The position numbers and the translations under genes are program-made. Of a stretch of 64,000 bases of DNA, positions 1-12,150 are shown piece by piece. Within the stretch, counting starts at the first letter, position 1, and every line of letters starts with the position of its first letter. This DNA comes from Sepioteuthis lessoniana (lineage: Eukaryota > Mollusca > Cephalopoda > Myopsida > Loliginidae). A model generated the notes under the pieces. That model worked only from the letters and a program-made list of their open reading frames with translations, was not told the origin of the DNA and did no database searches. Location: NCBI GenBank assembly GCA_963585895.1, contig OY757939.1, forward strand, positions 39,677,641-39,741,640, written 5' to 3'.

Positions 1-930
1 GATTTTCAGTAGGTTCAAGTCAGGACTCATTGAAGGCTATGGCGGAACTGTAATCTTTTTCTGAAGCTACATAGTCACTGATTTAGGTATGTTTTGAATC
101 ATTATCCATCTGGAAAGTAAATTGCTCAACTAGATCAAGATTTTGCACTGATAGTTGTAGATTTTCATTCAGAATTTTGCTATAATCTTCAGATTTCATT
201 ATTCCTCTTATTGGAATTAATTGTCCACTCCTCATTGAGCTAAAATAACACCAAAACATCATCAAACTGGCACTGTGTTTTTTGGGAAGAAAACCTCACT
301 TTTCTTGCACCAAATCTTCTGTACATCATTATGTCCAAAAAGCTTAATTTTTCTTTCATCACTATATAGTACTTGTTCCTAAAAACTATTTTCTTTGTCC
401 AAAAATGTTTTGGCAAAATTTAACTGAGCAACAATGTGACAGAGTTCATCATGGCCGGTTTCCATACAATCCATTTCTATTTAAAAAACATTGGATTGTG
501 TGAGTACTGATACCCATCATATCAAAACTTTTAGCAAAATCTTTCAAAACAACTCTTGGGTTCATATCAACTCAGAAACAGTTTTTGTGCCGTTCTTGGG
601 GACAATTTGGCTTTTCTTCCATGCCTAAGCGAATTCACTGTTGTGCCAAACCATTTAAACTTCTTTATAATGGACTCTTCTGTAGATCTAGAGATAGCTA
701 ACCAGTTTGAAATAGTGCTGTAACTATTTCCTGACTTGTGGGAGTTAATAATTCTCCGTCTAAAGTCAATGCTAAGCTCCTTTGTCTTCTCCATCATGTT
801 GTTAATGTAAGAATAACAATGGTGACACTTTATGCACCATGTGATGTTCTTTTCTGGAATCATCAAATATTCTACAGAATAAGTAGTCGAGAAGGCTTCA
901 ATGATAAAATAATTATATAAATTACTGATA
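1..930 (-). mobile_element. Decayed Tc1-type DNA transposon (cut by window edge)
   Basis: On the minus strand a Tc1 transposase can be followed from about 794 to the window start. The N-terminal paired-like helix-turn-helix (KTKELSIDFRRRIINSHKSG, then KFKWFGTTVN and HGRKAKLSPR) is followed by the catalytic region with LYSDERKIKLFG and the QMDNDSKHT block that carries the second catalytic Asp, then PSMSPDLN. The last part, with the third acidic residue, lies beyond the window. The frame is broken by an in-frame stop near 600 (after FLS) and a shift between the catalytic blocks near 270, so it is an inactive copy. Terminal repeats are not clear. Confidence 0.8.
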
Positions 931-1134
931 TTTACATGAATCAATCAATTTAAAATGATATTTTCTACAATACAAATAATTTTGTCTTTTCCTATTTTGC
1001 ATAATTTGCCAGTCAAATTTATTGTATTTAACCTATTGTTCTGAAAATTGAGTTTTATATTGTTTTGCGTTTAACATAACAACTGGGCATTGTATGAATA
1101 TTAGATTTTGAGAAATGGATAAATATTCAAAATT

Positions 1135-1592
1135 GATGGGTGTACAAATAATTTCCTTGTTGATTGTACATATACAAATATACATCCATAGAGATGGACA
1201 TATATGTATGATATAGACATGAATAGTTTGAAGGTAATTTTATCTTTAGACAAGTTAGAGCTCATGTTTGCACAAAGTGAAATGGTTTCAAGCATTGCTA
1301 TTTAAATTGAATACCTCTGTTTATCAATTATTCGTGTTAAATTAAACGTTAATCATTTCTTTGAACACAGTTGAATTGTTTCAAGTATTGCTATCTAATT
1401 GTGATAATTCCATTGAATATTAATTTTAGCACACAGTCAAGTATTGCTATCTAATCATAATTGCATTTAATGTTAATCATTTGTTTGCATTCAGCTAAAT
1501 GGTCTTAAGTCTAGTACACAATTCAATAGTTAAGCAGATGGGACTTTAACAGGTACTACACAGTGTCAGAGTGGACCTGGGAGTAATGGCAA

Positions 1593-1635
<43 letters not shown>

Positions 1636-2996
1636 TAGTTAATAATTGAATAGTTTGTTGGTAACTTCATTTTTAAACCAGGTAGAGCTCATTTATTTGT
1701 TAAATGGTTTCAATTATTGCAACTTAATAATTTTATTCAACATTAATAATCCCTAGTAAAAGATTGAACATTTCTATTTGACCCGTAGATGGGACCCTAA
1801 CAAGTACTACCACTCTGGGTCCAAAGTGGACCCGAGAGAAGTTATGATAAAAAATAAAATAAAAACTCCAAGACTGAAGCCTCACCATCAGATGCAGTTT
1901 ACTTTGGTTGGATGAATTTTACAGCATGTCAACTCTAGAGTTATTTTATGATAAAGTTTTTTTTTTAATTCCTTCTTCAGAGGGTATAGTTGTTATTTGT
2001 ATAGTATTTTAGTTTTTCTTTCTTTTCTGCTATGTCCACCATTGTTGCATTATTTTATGCTGAACTTTTTTTTATATTATCAACCATTAAAACTAATTGT
2101 TAAGGAGTCATTTATAGTTCAGAAAAAAGTTCACAAAACAAAGAAATAATTATATATTCATGTTTTTATGTAAATGCCAATGGCCTTCAGATATATTTTT
2201 GATTTGGTTTTATATTGTTAGTTATTTAATGCCTAATCCTGTTTTTACATATATATCAAATATATAATTTGTAAACAAATTTTATAGATACACATAGTTA
2301 AATGATCAAACAGTTCTATTTCTAACAATTCTATTTAGCATAAATTATTTGTTTACACTCAGTTTAAATGTCAAACAGTTCTATCAAGTGCTACTACTCT
2401 GGGGACAGAGTGGACTTGGGAGCGATGGCAATGAAGGAGTACTCCGGATTCCTGGAACTTCATCATCAAATTGTTTAGTGTCATATCCAGGACACACATT
2501 GGAAGGGGGGAGTGAGGTTTACCACTCTGCAGAGATACAGTTGGTGAATTCTACAGCACCATTGTTATATATCTGCTAGATTGAGGTTTGCAATAATGTT
2601 GTTAGTTTTAAGATGTAGTTTAATGTCATACCCAAGACACTAAATGGTTTTAAGTATTGCTATTTAACACAAATAATTCTATTCATTCATTTGCACACAG
2701 TTAAATAATTTCAAACTTTTGCTATGTAATACCAATAATCCAACATAATATTAATCATCTGTTTGCACACAGGTAAATGGTTTCACATATAGGAAATGAT
2801 TAAATAGTTCTATTTGACCCATAGATGAGACACTAACTGGTACTACTCTCACTCCAGATTAGAGTGGACCTGGGAGTAATGACACACTCCTCAAAACTTC
2901 ATCATCTGATGGTTTACTGTCATATCCAGGACACTCATTGGGGGAGGAGTCTTACCCCTCTACAGAGATGCAATCGGCATATTCTACAGTCCTAGG
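1135..2996 (-). mobile_element. Cluster of four family A SINE copies/fragments
   Basis: Four minus-strand family A pieces lie end to end: about 1135-1605, 1636-1908, 2195-2565 and 2605-2996. Each shows part of the head region (reverse complement of the block ending in GCCATTGCTCCCAGGTCCAC) and internal units of the type CACACAGTTAAATGGTTTC. The first is cut by a (TG)n(TA)n microsatellite at 1593-1636. The last two keep the head near the CTCTGCAGAG motif. They differ a good deal, so they are old. Confidence 0.7.
1593..1636. repeat. (TG)n(TA)n microsatellite
   Basis: About eight TG units run directly into about ten TA units inside a family A SINE fragment. Confidence 0.95.
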
Positions 2997-2999
2997 CAA

Positions 3000-3555
3000 C
3001 GAGACCAAGATTAGGTTTAAAGAGTTTCTTTGAGCGTGTGATTACAACAATTTCAATCACCAAAGAATGATCATTGTTCTATGGCTGGATGGACTCTAAA
3101 GAACCATTATTACTAAACAATCATAAACAAAATGATACAATGCAAAATATGCAATGTACTATCAGAGAAAAAGAAAAACAAAAATGAAGCATCAATTAAT
3201 AGACTAAACAGCAGAGATGGGTGATTTAACAGAAAAACCAATTTTTTTCAGTTTCATCTTCACACTGTGAAACAACACAATTTTTTTTTACAAAACCAAA
3301 ATCATTTGGTTTAGTGCTATCCTTATTGAGTGACCATATCCAAGGAAACACTGTTGAAAAAGACTTTCAGATTTTAATAAAATCAAATTTTATCAACATT
3401 TATACCATTCTAAGAGGAAACGATTGAACAAAAATATAAAAACATTTAATTAACTAGATTGGAAAATAAATGTGAAATCTATTTCTTTACTAAAGAAACG
3501 AAGAAAAACTGTGACACTTGGAAATCTTTCCTATCAGAATGCTTTTAAATGATAA
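3000..3555. other. Unassigned AT-rich intergenic stretch
   Basis: No coding potential and no recognised repeat; only short poly-A and poly-T runs. Confidence 0.5.
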
Positions 3556-3976
3556 TGTTGTATATTGACCCTTGACTGAGCAGTCAATCAGAGATGCACC
3601 TGTGTAAATAAGCGGAAGAAGAAGCAGAAGCAAGTGGACTTTATGAAAGAATATTATAGGCAGGTGCCGGCGGCAGTTGAGTCAGTTGGGGACAGGAAGG
3701 CCAGAGTGAGGGCCAGCTTGCAGACTGAGGACTGTGGCCCTAACTGAGCCCCAGTTGAGCAACCCCAGCCAAGATGCAGCTATGGTCACGAGAAGAAGTT
3801 GGGTCAATATAGCAGTCTGTCCCTGTCTCCACTCATCTCTCACACACCACAGAAACATCAAGAATAAAGTGTGAGAGATACATATTTTTATAAATAAGTG
3901 TGTTCGTTTGTTCATTGAAGCTTGTAAATTATGTTTGATTATGTTTCCACTTATATTTGTATGTGGCTATAAAACA
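3556..3976 (+). mobile_element. Solo LTR, family 1 (fossil)
   Basis: A 421-bp segment begins TGTTGTATATTGACC and ends CTATAAAACA, and is flanked on both sides by the 4-bp duplication ATAA (3552-3555 and 3977-3980). It has an AATAAA signal and the segment GTTCGTTTGTTCATTGAAG, which it shares with the LTR at 55448-55940. No internal coding region adjoins it, so it is a solo LTR, probably of Ty3/Gypsy type by the short target duplication. The LTRs of this family differ widely from each other, which points to an old insertion. Confidence 0.75.
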
Positions 3977-4036
3977 ATAAAAAACAAAAAGAAAAAAAGA
4001 AGAAAAAGGGAAATACATGATGTCTGAAATCTATTT

Positions 4037-4059
4037 GAGAGAGAGAGAGAGAGAGAGAG
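4037..4059. repeat. (GA)n microsatellite
   Basis: A run of about eleven GA units. Confidence 0.95.
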
Positions 4060-4875
4060 GACTTTTAGTGGTAAAATTAAGTTAACAAAAAGTAAGTAAG
4101 TAAAAATAGAAAATAGTTGCTAGTTTCACCTTAGTGTTAGATTTTATTTTATTTAGAAAGATTATCTTATTTTCTTTCCAGCCATATAAACATTTTTAAG
4201 ATTGGACCAGAAATATACGAGAAATTGCGAGTTGAACTAAGTTTCAAATTTGTCAATCCCAAACGAAATCAGATATCAACTGGAAATGCTATTATTACAC
4301 AAGAAAATGATAGGCTTCCTTACAAAGCAAAAATACTTAATCGAAAACTGCAGTATTAAGGGGAAAAACCCGAAACTGATACCGAAACATAAATTGCTAA
4401 ACCGCCCAACTCTACAAAACAGTACAATTCTTTACAGTCAAGAAACAGAATAAGTGGGGGGAAAAAAAAAAAAAAAAAAAAAAGTAACCTTTTGATCCAA
4501 TTCATGCTACTAACTACCTTCTATCAATATATACCACTGCCATGATAATTAAACCAATATAATACCACTATTTATTTTTTAATCCCATATCCTTCTTTAT
4601 CTATTTAAAAAAATGTTTTGTCTACTTGAATCCAATAAGCGTTCATGATTAGAAACCTTCAGTACACATGCACCACTTCACACTCCTTGATATAAAACTA
4701 GTAGTACAAAGTACCACAGAAATATATATATATCTGTACATGTATAGGCTCACTAAAGTGTACCTTTAATAATGTGAATACGTTTGTAAGGATAAACATG
4801 AACATGTGCATCTGTAAAAGAATAGTTATATACGAATATCATTCAATATATAAGAGGAATTTTGGGGAGTGAAGA
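4060..4875. other. Unassigned intergenic stretch
   Basis: AT-rich sequence without a recognised gene or repeat. A 67-codon frame at 4250-4453 shows no family resemblance. A run of about 20 A lies at 4463-4483. Confidence 0.5.
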
Positions 4876-5398
4876 GGGATCTATTATTATTCAATAAATA
4901 AGGGGAATTAAAAAAAAAAAATTTTTAATTTTAAAAAATTTCCAGAATTTTTTTCTCCATAAATGTAAACTATGCATTGTCTGGAACTGGTTTAAAGCAA
5001 AAATTATTTTAATCTTACATAAATATTTGTTTTGATGTGATTCAAATGTTAACAAACTAAACAGAGTGCTCCAGGCTAAAACAGGTCTGTGATCAAATTT
5101 TTGCTAGCTAAGAAGTGCAAATCATATGAAATTTACAGAAGAATTTGTGATGTGTATGGCGAAGCATGTTTCAATGGAAAAATCTTTTTTACAAATGGAC
5201 TAAACATGATTTTGCCACTATGAGCCAGAGTTAAAAAGACAGTCCATGGAGTAAAGTAAAAGTTCCAAGTGCAACTCTGAGTAAAGAAGGTCATGCTGAC
5301 AGTTTTCTGGGATCACAATTGATTTTCATATAAACAGAGTTTCCTACTACCAACTCCTTGGTAAAATATATCTTATTTATTGAATGACTCTTGTATGT
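4876..5398 (+). mobile_element. Internally deleted mariner element, copy 1
   Basis: About 520 bp with inverted ends: TTCAATAAATAAGG on the left and CTTATTTATTGAATGA on the right. The inside matches the copies at 46.7, 48.4 and 56.3 kb: a transposase N-terminal piece (relics of the KFLLVEKSKPCKIYKRMCDV block) followed by a relic of the block after the first catalytic Asp. Most of the catalytic domain is absent, so the element is non-autonomous. A partial second copy of the left end lies at about 4838-4860. Confidence 0.75.
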
Positions 5399-6362
5399 AT
5401 GGAAAATTCATAAACTACAATTAATAAGTTCATTCCTCACTAAGTGTTCCATTCACGTGGCCTAGTACTAAAGTTGATTAAGTCAAACTGATATCTGAAT
5501 GCAAATAGATATAGCAATGTTTCATAGATAAACATATAATGAAACTTTATTTTGAAAATGTACTAATTACTAATGAGGAGGAAAATCTTCATTGCAGTAA
5601 TTGTGTGTACACATTTGTATGTGTGTGATTAAATGATGATTTGCAATGGCAACCTAATTCTAATTTCCCAAATAAGCTGAACTAGAGTTATTTCATGATA
5701 TCTCTTGTGCTAAAATAGAAAAAATGAAATTAGTGGCAGTAATAATTTTACCATAAAAATTTGTCTTAAAAACAAAACTAAAGGGGAGAGGGGAGAAGAA
5801 AAAATACATATCTTTGAGTAGCAAATTGCATTCATTCCTTCTTTTTCTACTCCTATCCCTTTTCAATTATTACTTACTCGAATGTTGTTAAACAGTTGTA
5901 TTGGAACAAAATAACCAGTAATCTTCACTGAATCAACTGATTTTCATACTAATAAAACAGTCTGTCCAACTGTCATGTGACTAGGAGATATATTTCAAAT
6001 TATATATAATCTCCAATTTTTACTATTTTCTTTATTTTCTCTATGTTTAAAATAATTTCTATAATTGGACTTACAAGGAGTTGGAATTTCATATGAAGCA
6101 ATTGACTTTGATGTTATTAGTACTCTTTATTATCGAATGATTGCAACCCCCTTCACATTTTTCAATATTTTCCTCCCTACATTTTTTTAAAAATTCGATA
6201 ACTGTCTATGGAAAAACTAAGTTTTTTATTTTTTAATATAAAAAACATTGTTCATTATTCAGTTTGCAGAGAAAAGTACTTTCTGTACTGAATGCTGGGT
6301 TCCAATAAAAAGTGCAAAGTATAATAAAACCTTCTAGGTTAAATTAAAACATGAAAAAAATT

Positions 6363-7081
6363 ATATAAATATACTTTTTCACATCTCTTCTAGTTTTATT
6401 AAAATGTATCTTATCTTAATAAAAAAAATAATAATGTTACTAATTACTTATAATTAGTAACATTATTATTTTTTTTCTTTTATTCTAATTTGTTAATGAA
6501 AAGTATTTATCTGGCCTCTGAATAACACATTTTAAAAAAAACTTTTTAAAAATTACAAATGCTGTTCAAATAATTTTTCGAAAATATTCTAACTTCAAGA
6601 TAAAATATTTTTGTCATTTTAATACAAATTAATTTGGCTTCCTATTCTATCATTCATTTTCAAAGCTTGATGTAAAAAGTTTGTCATATATGCAAAGAAA
6701 CTACAAGAACTCAAATGTTTTTTCAATAATCAACAAAAAAATTAAAAATGTTATTTTCTCTTAAAAAAACAAAACAAGTTTAAAAAGTCAAGCATAAAAT
6801 GAAATCAATAATCTAAATAATCTATGACAATGATAGTGTTATTTTTTTACTTTTAATAACGTTTTTAAAGCATTCACAAATAAAGAATAACAATAAATGA
6901 ATTTTCACATCAGGATTTTTATTTTCCGATTTATTGATAACTACTTTTTTATTAAAATATTTTCTTATATTTCCCATATATCTTCAGACTATTTTTATGC
7001 TCTTACTCAGAAAAAAAATATGTAAAAATATACTTTTTCACATCTCTTCTAGTTTTAATAAAATGTATCTTATCTTAATTA
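6363..7081 (+). repeat. Direct repeat pair of about 60 bp
   Basis: Two near-identical segments, 6363-6424 and 7022-7080, share TATACTTTTTCACATCTCTT and the following TTTTA(A/T)TAAAATGTATC stretch. They lie 660 bp apart. Origin not recognised. Confidence 0.85.
6421..6476. repeat. Perfect palindrome, 26-bp arms
   Basis: The left arm 6421-6446 and right arm 6451-6476 are exact inverted repeats around a 4-bp loop (CTTA). The core is AATGTTACTAATTA. It interrupts one copy of a direct repeat whose other copy at 7022-7080 lacks it. Confidence 0.9.
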
Positions 7082-7924
7082 TGGGTGGATAGAAAAAAAG
7101 AGTAAAGTCATACTTTATATTCTATTGAAATAAAATAAAACTCTACCAAGTGATAATGACTTTTTTCTTTCAAGTTTGATTTATTTTGTTAAAATGTAAG
7201 GATGATATTTAATGCAGTTAATACGGTGAAGAGAAGGTGAAAGCAAAATTCAAAATGAACATCTTAGGGTCAGTAAAACAATGTTTCAAAATAGCTTTTC
7301 CTGAACATTGCCAGAGGACAATTTTACCCTGACCTATCTAAGAACATACACTAATGTTTTTTTGTTTCTTTTTTAAAAAATTACAGAAACTTTTTTAATT
7401 CAATTTTGATAAGACAAACATGTCAACAATAGAGTTTTCATGGTAAATCAGTTTCTTGAATCACATGTATGAAAATATGCTGTACTACTGGAAAATAAAT
7501 CCTAAAGAAAAATTATTCATACCAAATGAAGATATTTTGTAAAACTAACTGATGAGAGAAGCTTAGGTATCTAAATGTTTAAATTTAGTCAAAAATTAAT
7601 ACTGCTTGGGATAATTATCCTGTTAAAAAATTTATTTTATGCGATTGTTCTGTGCTTTTAAATTTTATAATTTTGATAGATAATTTTTTGAATAATAGAA
7701 TAAAAATGAAGTTTGTCTTTGTGTTGATGTACATAAGAGTACTTAACTGGCATATAGTGCTCCAAAAGCCATACAAATAAGAGTTTTATTGACAGAAGTT
7801 TTGCTATACACTTATCTGGTATATATAGCTTTAGTTAAAAGAGCCCAAGAAATAATGAGAAACAGTTACTTAAAAATGAATGAGAAATTTCAGGCAGTTA
7901 TAGCTATGTAATCTTTCTAGAATC

Positions 7925-8050
7925 TATATACAACAGCTCTGTGCCGATATAGGATGCAACTTTGAAGATCTACCAGGAGCGATGGACAATAGAAACGGCT
8001 GGCGGGAGAGGGTCAGGGAGATCCGTGATGGCAGCACGACATGGTGATAC
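7925..8050 (+). mobile_element. Non-LTR retrotransposon C-terminal remnant
   Basis: The frame reads QLCADIGCNFEDLPGAMDN, then GWRERVREIRDG and a stop near 8048. This cysteine-bearing block with W-R-E-R-V is the last part of a LINE polyprotein family widespread in molluscs and flatworms. Only the 3' end is present, as expected of 5'-truncated copies. A sister copy is at 18040-18395. Confidence 0.7.
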
Positions 8051-8929
8051 CCATGTAAGATTCACTTGAAAGATGAATATCATTATCAATACTAGTGTAT
8101 TTGTAAATGGGCCAAAATAAAGTGCCAAGGAATTTAGTCATGACAAATGTATTTCACTTTTTCCTGTGACATGAATGATACCTATCATGCATCTGCCAGT
8201 TTCAAGTGATTATAAATTATTTAAAAAAAAAAAACAACAACAAAGGTAATTAAAAAAAAATGTTCAAATGTACACTTTTTTTATGTTTCAAAACTTTTCT
8301 TCATTCAAAGTGTTTGTTGCTGTTTGAGGTTGCTAAGTGAGTGTTATGATTTTTTATTCAAATTAATTATTTTGTGAAAATTACTTCACTCCTAATTCTA
8401 CATTCAAAGGTCTGATCAGAGCATTAATTAATCTAAAATTTATCCATAACATTTTCATAATTAGAGCAAAAATCAGGGTAAAGTTTAGAAAATTGAATTT
8501 TCAACTGCAATTTTAAAACCTGAATTCATTCTTGTAGATACTATTTTCTTTTTTTTTTTTTTATAGCTGTCAAGTAAAAATGCCAATTCCAGAAATTCTT
8601 TGAGCACATTTCTTTTGTTGATCATCTGAGAACACTAAAATTCAAAACACTGCTAGAAAGAGAGAGAATAGACTGAAGATTTGTGACCAGCATTCTAAGA
8701 GGCAGAATTTAACATGGACCATCTTAGAGGCAAGAGGTGGTGGTGGTTATGTTTTGTTCATTTTAGCCAATAGTGAGCATTTCATTTATTTTTAGAGTCT
8801 TCTTGGCCATTTTTGGCTTTATCTCTAAAAGCAAAAATACAGACCTCAGAAAACTTCCCAATCTAATAAAAACAGTGGAGAAATAAAAATTTCTGGCTAA
8901 CACCTAGTGTATGACTATGATACAAATAT

Positions 8930-9347
8930 TATGGATTAGGTGGATTTTATGGCATATCAACCTTTGTAAGTTATTTAATGCCAAATCTTCTTTAAACATA
9001 TAAATATATGATTTGTAAACACATTTTGTTGATAACATTTTTAAACTAGCCTGAACTCATTTGTTTCCACACAGTTCTATTAGCATGTCATTTGTTTACA
9101 CTTAGTTTCAATGTCAAATAGTTTTATTTGACCCATGTATAGAACCCTATCAGGTGCTTCCACTCTGGGCAAGAGTGGACCGGGGAGCAATGGTAATGAA
9201 GGGGTACCCCACAATCCCCCTAAGTTCTAGCATGACTGGAATCTCACCATCAGATTGTTTATTGTGATATCCAGGACATTCATTGGGAGAGTTTTACCCC
9301 TTGGCAGAGAGGCAGTTGGTGAATTATACAGCCCCAGCCAACTGGTC
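8930..9347 (-). mobile_element. Family A SINE
   Basis: Full-length minus copy, from the hairpin tail (TTTTATGGCATATCAACC...GTTATTTAATGCC) through the internal block to the head (CAGCCCCAGCCAACTGG). Confidence 0.85.
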
Positions 9348-9374
9348 AACTTAGCCAACAGATAAATCGATATG

Positions 9375-10213
9375 CAAATATGATTTCTAAATGTATGGCT
9401 TGTAGGTAATCTTATCTTTAAATGAGTTAGAACTAATTTCTTTGCACACTAATATACCTATTGTTTCTACAGTTAAATGATTAATAGTAAGTTGAATTAT
9501 CAGAACTATATAGCAATAATTGAAACATTTTTTTGCAGACAGTGAAGTGGTTTCAAGTACTACTCACATTAATAATTCTAGTCAACATGATTAATTCATT
9601 TGCAGTTGAATAGTCCAGTTTATCCATCTTTTTTTTTTCTTCAACAGTTATTGTAATGTAGCAATGTCTGAAACCGAGCTAAATTATTAAATAGTTTTTG
9701 TTAACAGTTCAAAAGCTGTAGGACTGGCGCTTCACCATCAGACTATTTAGTGTCATATGAAGGACACTCATTGGTTGGTTGGGGTTTATGGCACATCAAC
9801 CTTAGTTGGTTATTTAATGCCAAATCCATTTTTAAACAAATAATCAGCACTAATTCAAACAATTCAGTTCAGCATAAGTACACAGTTTAATTGTCAAAAC
9901 ATTTCTATTTCAAGCTATTCCGTTTAGTCAAACAATTCTAATTCAAACATTTCAGTTCAGTATAAGTATGCAGTTTAGTTCTATTTAACCCATAGATAGG
10001 GCTTTATCAGGTACTAACATTCAAGTAAGAGTGGACCTGGGAGCAATGGCAATGAAGGGGTGCTTTGCATTCCCCAAAGCTCCAGCATCACTGGAACCTT
10101 ACCATCAGATTGTTTAGTCTCATATCTAGGACACTCGTTGGCGGCAGGGAGGGGGGGGTCTTACCCCTCTGCAGAAAAGCAGTCGGTGTATTCTACAGCC
10201 CCAGCCAACTGGG
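9375..10213 (-). mobile_element. Two family A SINE copies, one partial
   Basis: A partial copy at 9375-9770 keeps internal units and part of the head. A fuller copy at 9771-10213 runs from the hairpin tail to CAGCCCCAGCCAACTGGGC. Its internal block has several AATTCAGTTCAGCATAAGTA units. Confidence 0.8.
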
Positions 10214-10259
10214 CATCTGCAAATATTAACATTCAAATAAAATTATTACTGTCCCTTTA

Positions 10260-11920
10260 GATACAGCAAATTAAAATGCCTATAAATTAAAGTTAAATCA
10301 CTGATTGAAATGTCCACTTGGCTATTTATATTAAGTTTGAGCTGCAGATCAGATAAAACAAAACATGCACATACAAACTTATGCATATTCCCCCCACACA
10401 GCTAAAACTGAAGAATGATAATTTGAAATCAAAAAGTTTTAACAGAGAAATGAGCTGCTAAGATCGTTCAAACCAATTTGCCTACATTTTACATTTTATT
10501 TTCACCTTTCTGTGATTATCTCATTTCTCTTTCTGTTCTTTCTCTTAGTAAAAATAATTTTAAAAATATTATTTGCTTGTAAACTCATTAGTCATAAATG
10601 GGTCATATCTATTTTCATTTATTTATTTATTTAATTCTTGGTGCTTGTAGAAAAGAATTTAATAAAGAAAATTGATTTTATAATGTACAAAACAGAAATG
10701 TAATACTCTTATCTAGATGGTGAATGTAAGTATTACATTTTCATATATTTTTTTTTTTGCACACTACCACAAAAATAATGAAAGTTTTCTTTACTGAACT
10801 ATTCTATACAAGGACAAATGAATAAAAAAAATATAGATTAAATTTTTTTTCAACAAGCTGTAAAAACATAATTAGCTGATAGTTGTCAAAAAATAATTTA
10901 GTCAAACATCATCTTGTAACCTTGATAATCTCATTGGTCATACAAACAAAGGAGATCAGAAAAAAAGAGTTGAGATTTGTTAAAAATAGTTTGATAGAAA
11001 AGAATTAATGATCCTCAATGAATGAAGTGTCCCGAATCCTCTTCTTCATGAGTGATAATCCAAAGAGTTTATATTATATCATAGCTATTGAAAGAATTAA
11101 TGCATCTTCAGTATTAAATACTAAATTGATATTAACAGATGGTTTCAGGATGGAGAAAATAGAAAAGCATTTACAAAAGTTAGAAGGTACTTAGACAGTA
11201 TAGAAAACTGAAAAGATCAATTTAATGCATTTAAAAACAGGAAGCTTCAAATCAGTATGCATTTCCATTTGTCCTGACATTCTTTTAATGCTACTAACTT
11301 TTTACAAATTTTGAAATAGTTATTACCTTCATAAATTTTTAGAGTTTAACATGTACAGCGGTAACAAAAAGGTTTGACAAAAAATATGAAATAAAATAAA
11401 ATAAATAAAACAGACCTGTATTTACTTTCAACAAGTCAAAAGTCATGCAATGCACATATCTTTTCAAGGTGGCTAGGTATTTGTGGGTTAGAATCAATGG
11501 GAGAGTATTGGACTCAATTTTGAGAAAAGGAGAGTTTCATTAATTTTAATTTATCCAAGTAAAATGAGAATTTAAAATCAGGACCAAACAAGGTTTTTCC
11601 ACTTGTGACAGCACACATTAGGACAATTAAAAAGTAATGTTAGAAAATGCTCTTCTCAAGAGACACACACATAGATAAATGCCTGGAGAAAGGATAGATA
11701 TAACTGAATTATTATATATTTCAAAACGAATAATTATTATATAATAAAGAAGATTACAGGACACATGCTAACAATCTATTTATTCTGTTATATTAAAGGG
11801 TTTCATTTCTCAAATAAAAGTAAAAGAAGCAAAAATGATCAGTTACAATCAATTGATCAACATAAAAAAAAAAAAAATCAAAAAAAAAATCGAATATATC
11901 AAATACAACAGGTTAGGTCA
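10260..11920. other. Unassigned AT-rich intergenic stretch
   Basis: No gene or clear repeat family recognised; simple A/T runs only. Confidence 0.5.
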
Positions 11921-12150
11921 GGTTTCTTTGTTTAATGGCATAGCAACCTTTGTAGGTTATTTAATGCCAAAGCTATTCTCCTAGAAGAACAGTAGTGGTA
12001 CTATTTAACCCATAGCTGGGAGGATAAAGGGGTTCATACCTTTCTCAAGGGTATTTGTCCAAAAGTGAACATAATAGCTCAACTGGAGTTCGAACTTGCT
12101 TACTAGGATTTCGCAGTCTATCGCTTTAACCATTACATCACAAGGACCCC
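11921..12150 (-). mobile_element. Family B tRNA-derived SINE
   Basis: On the minus strand the head reads GGGGTCCTTGTGATGTAATG (A box region), followed by a B box in AGTTCGAACTCCAG. The middle has ACCCTTGAGAAAGGTATGAA and the tail is the hairpin GGCAT...AACC...GGTT...ATGCC shared with family A. The tail is followed by an A/C-rich run. Confidence 0.85.

Larger units (their letters stand above)
5400..7930. other. AT-rich intergenic DNA with short repeats
   Basis: No gene seen. It holds a 26-bp perfect palindrome (6421-6476) and a direct repeat of about 60 bp (6363-6424 and 7022-7080), described separately. The rest is AT-rich filler. Confidence 0.6.

Noticed and set aside
567-944. 125-codon minus frame as a host gene
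   Set aside because: Its C-terminal half is the helix-turn-helix of a decayed Tc1 transposase.
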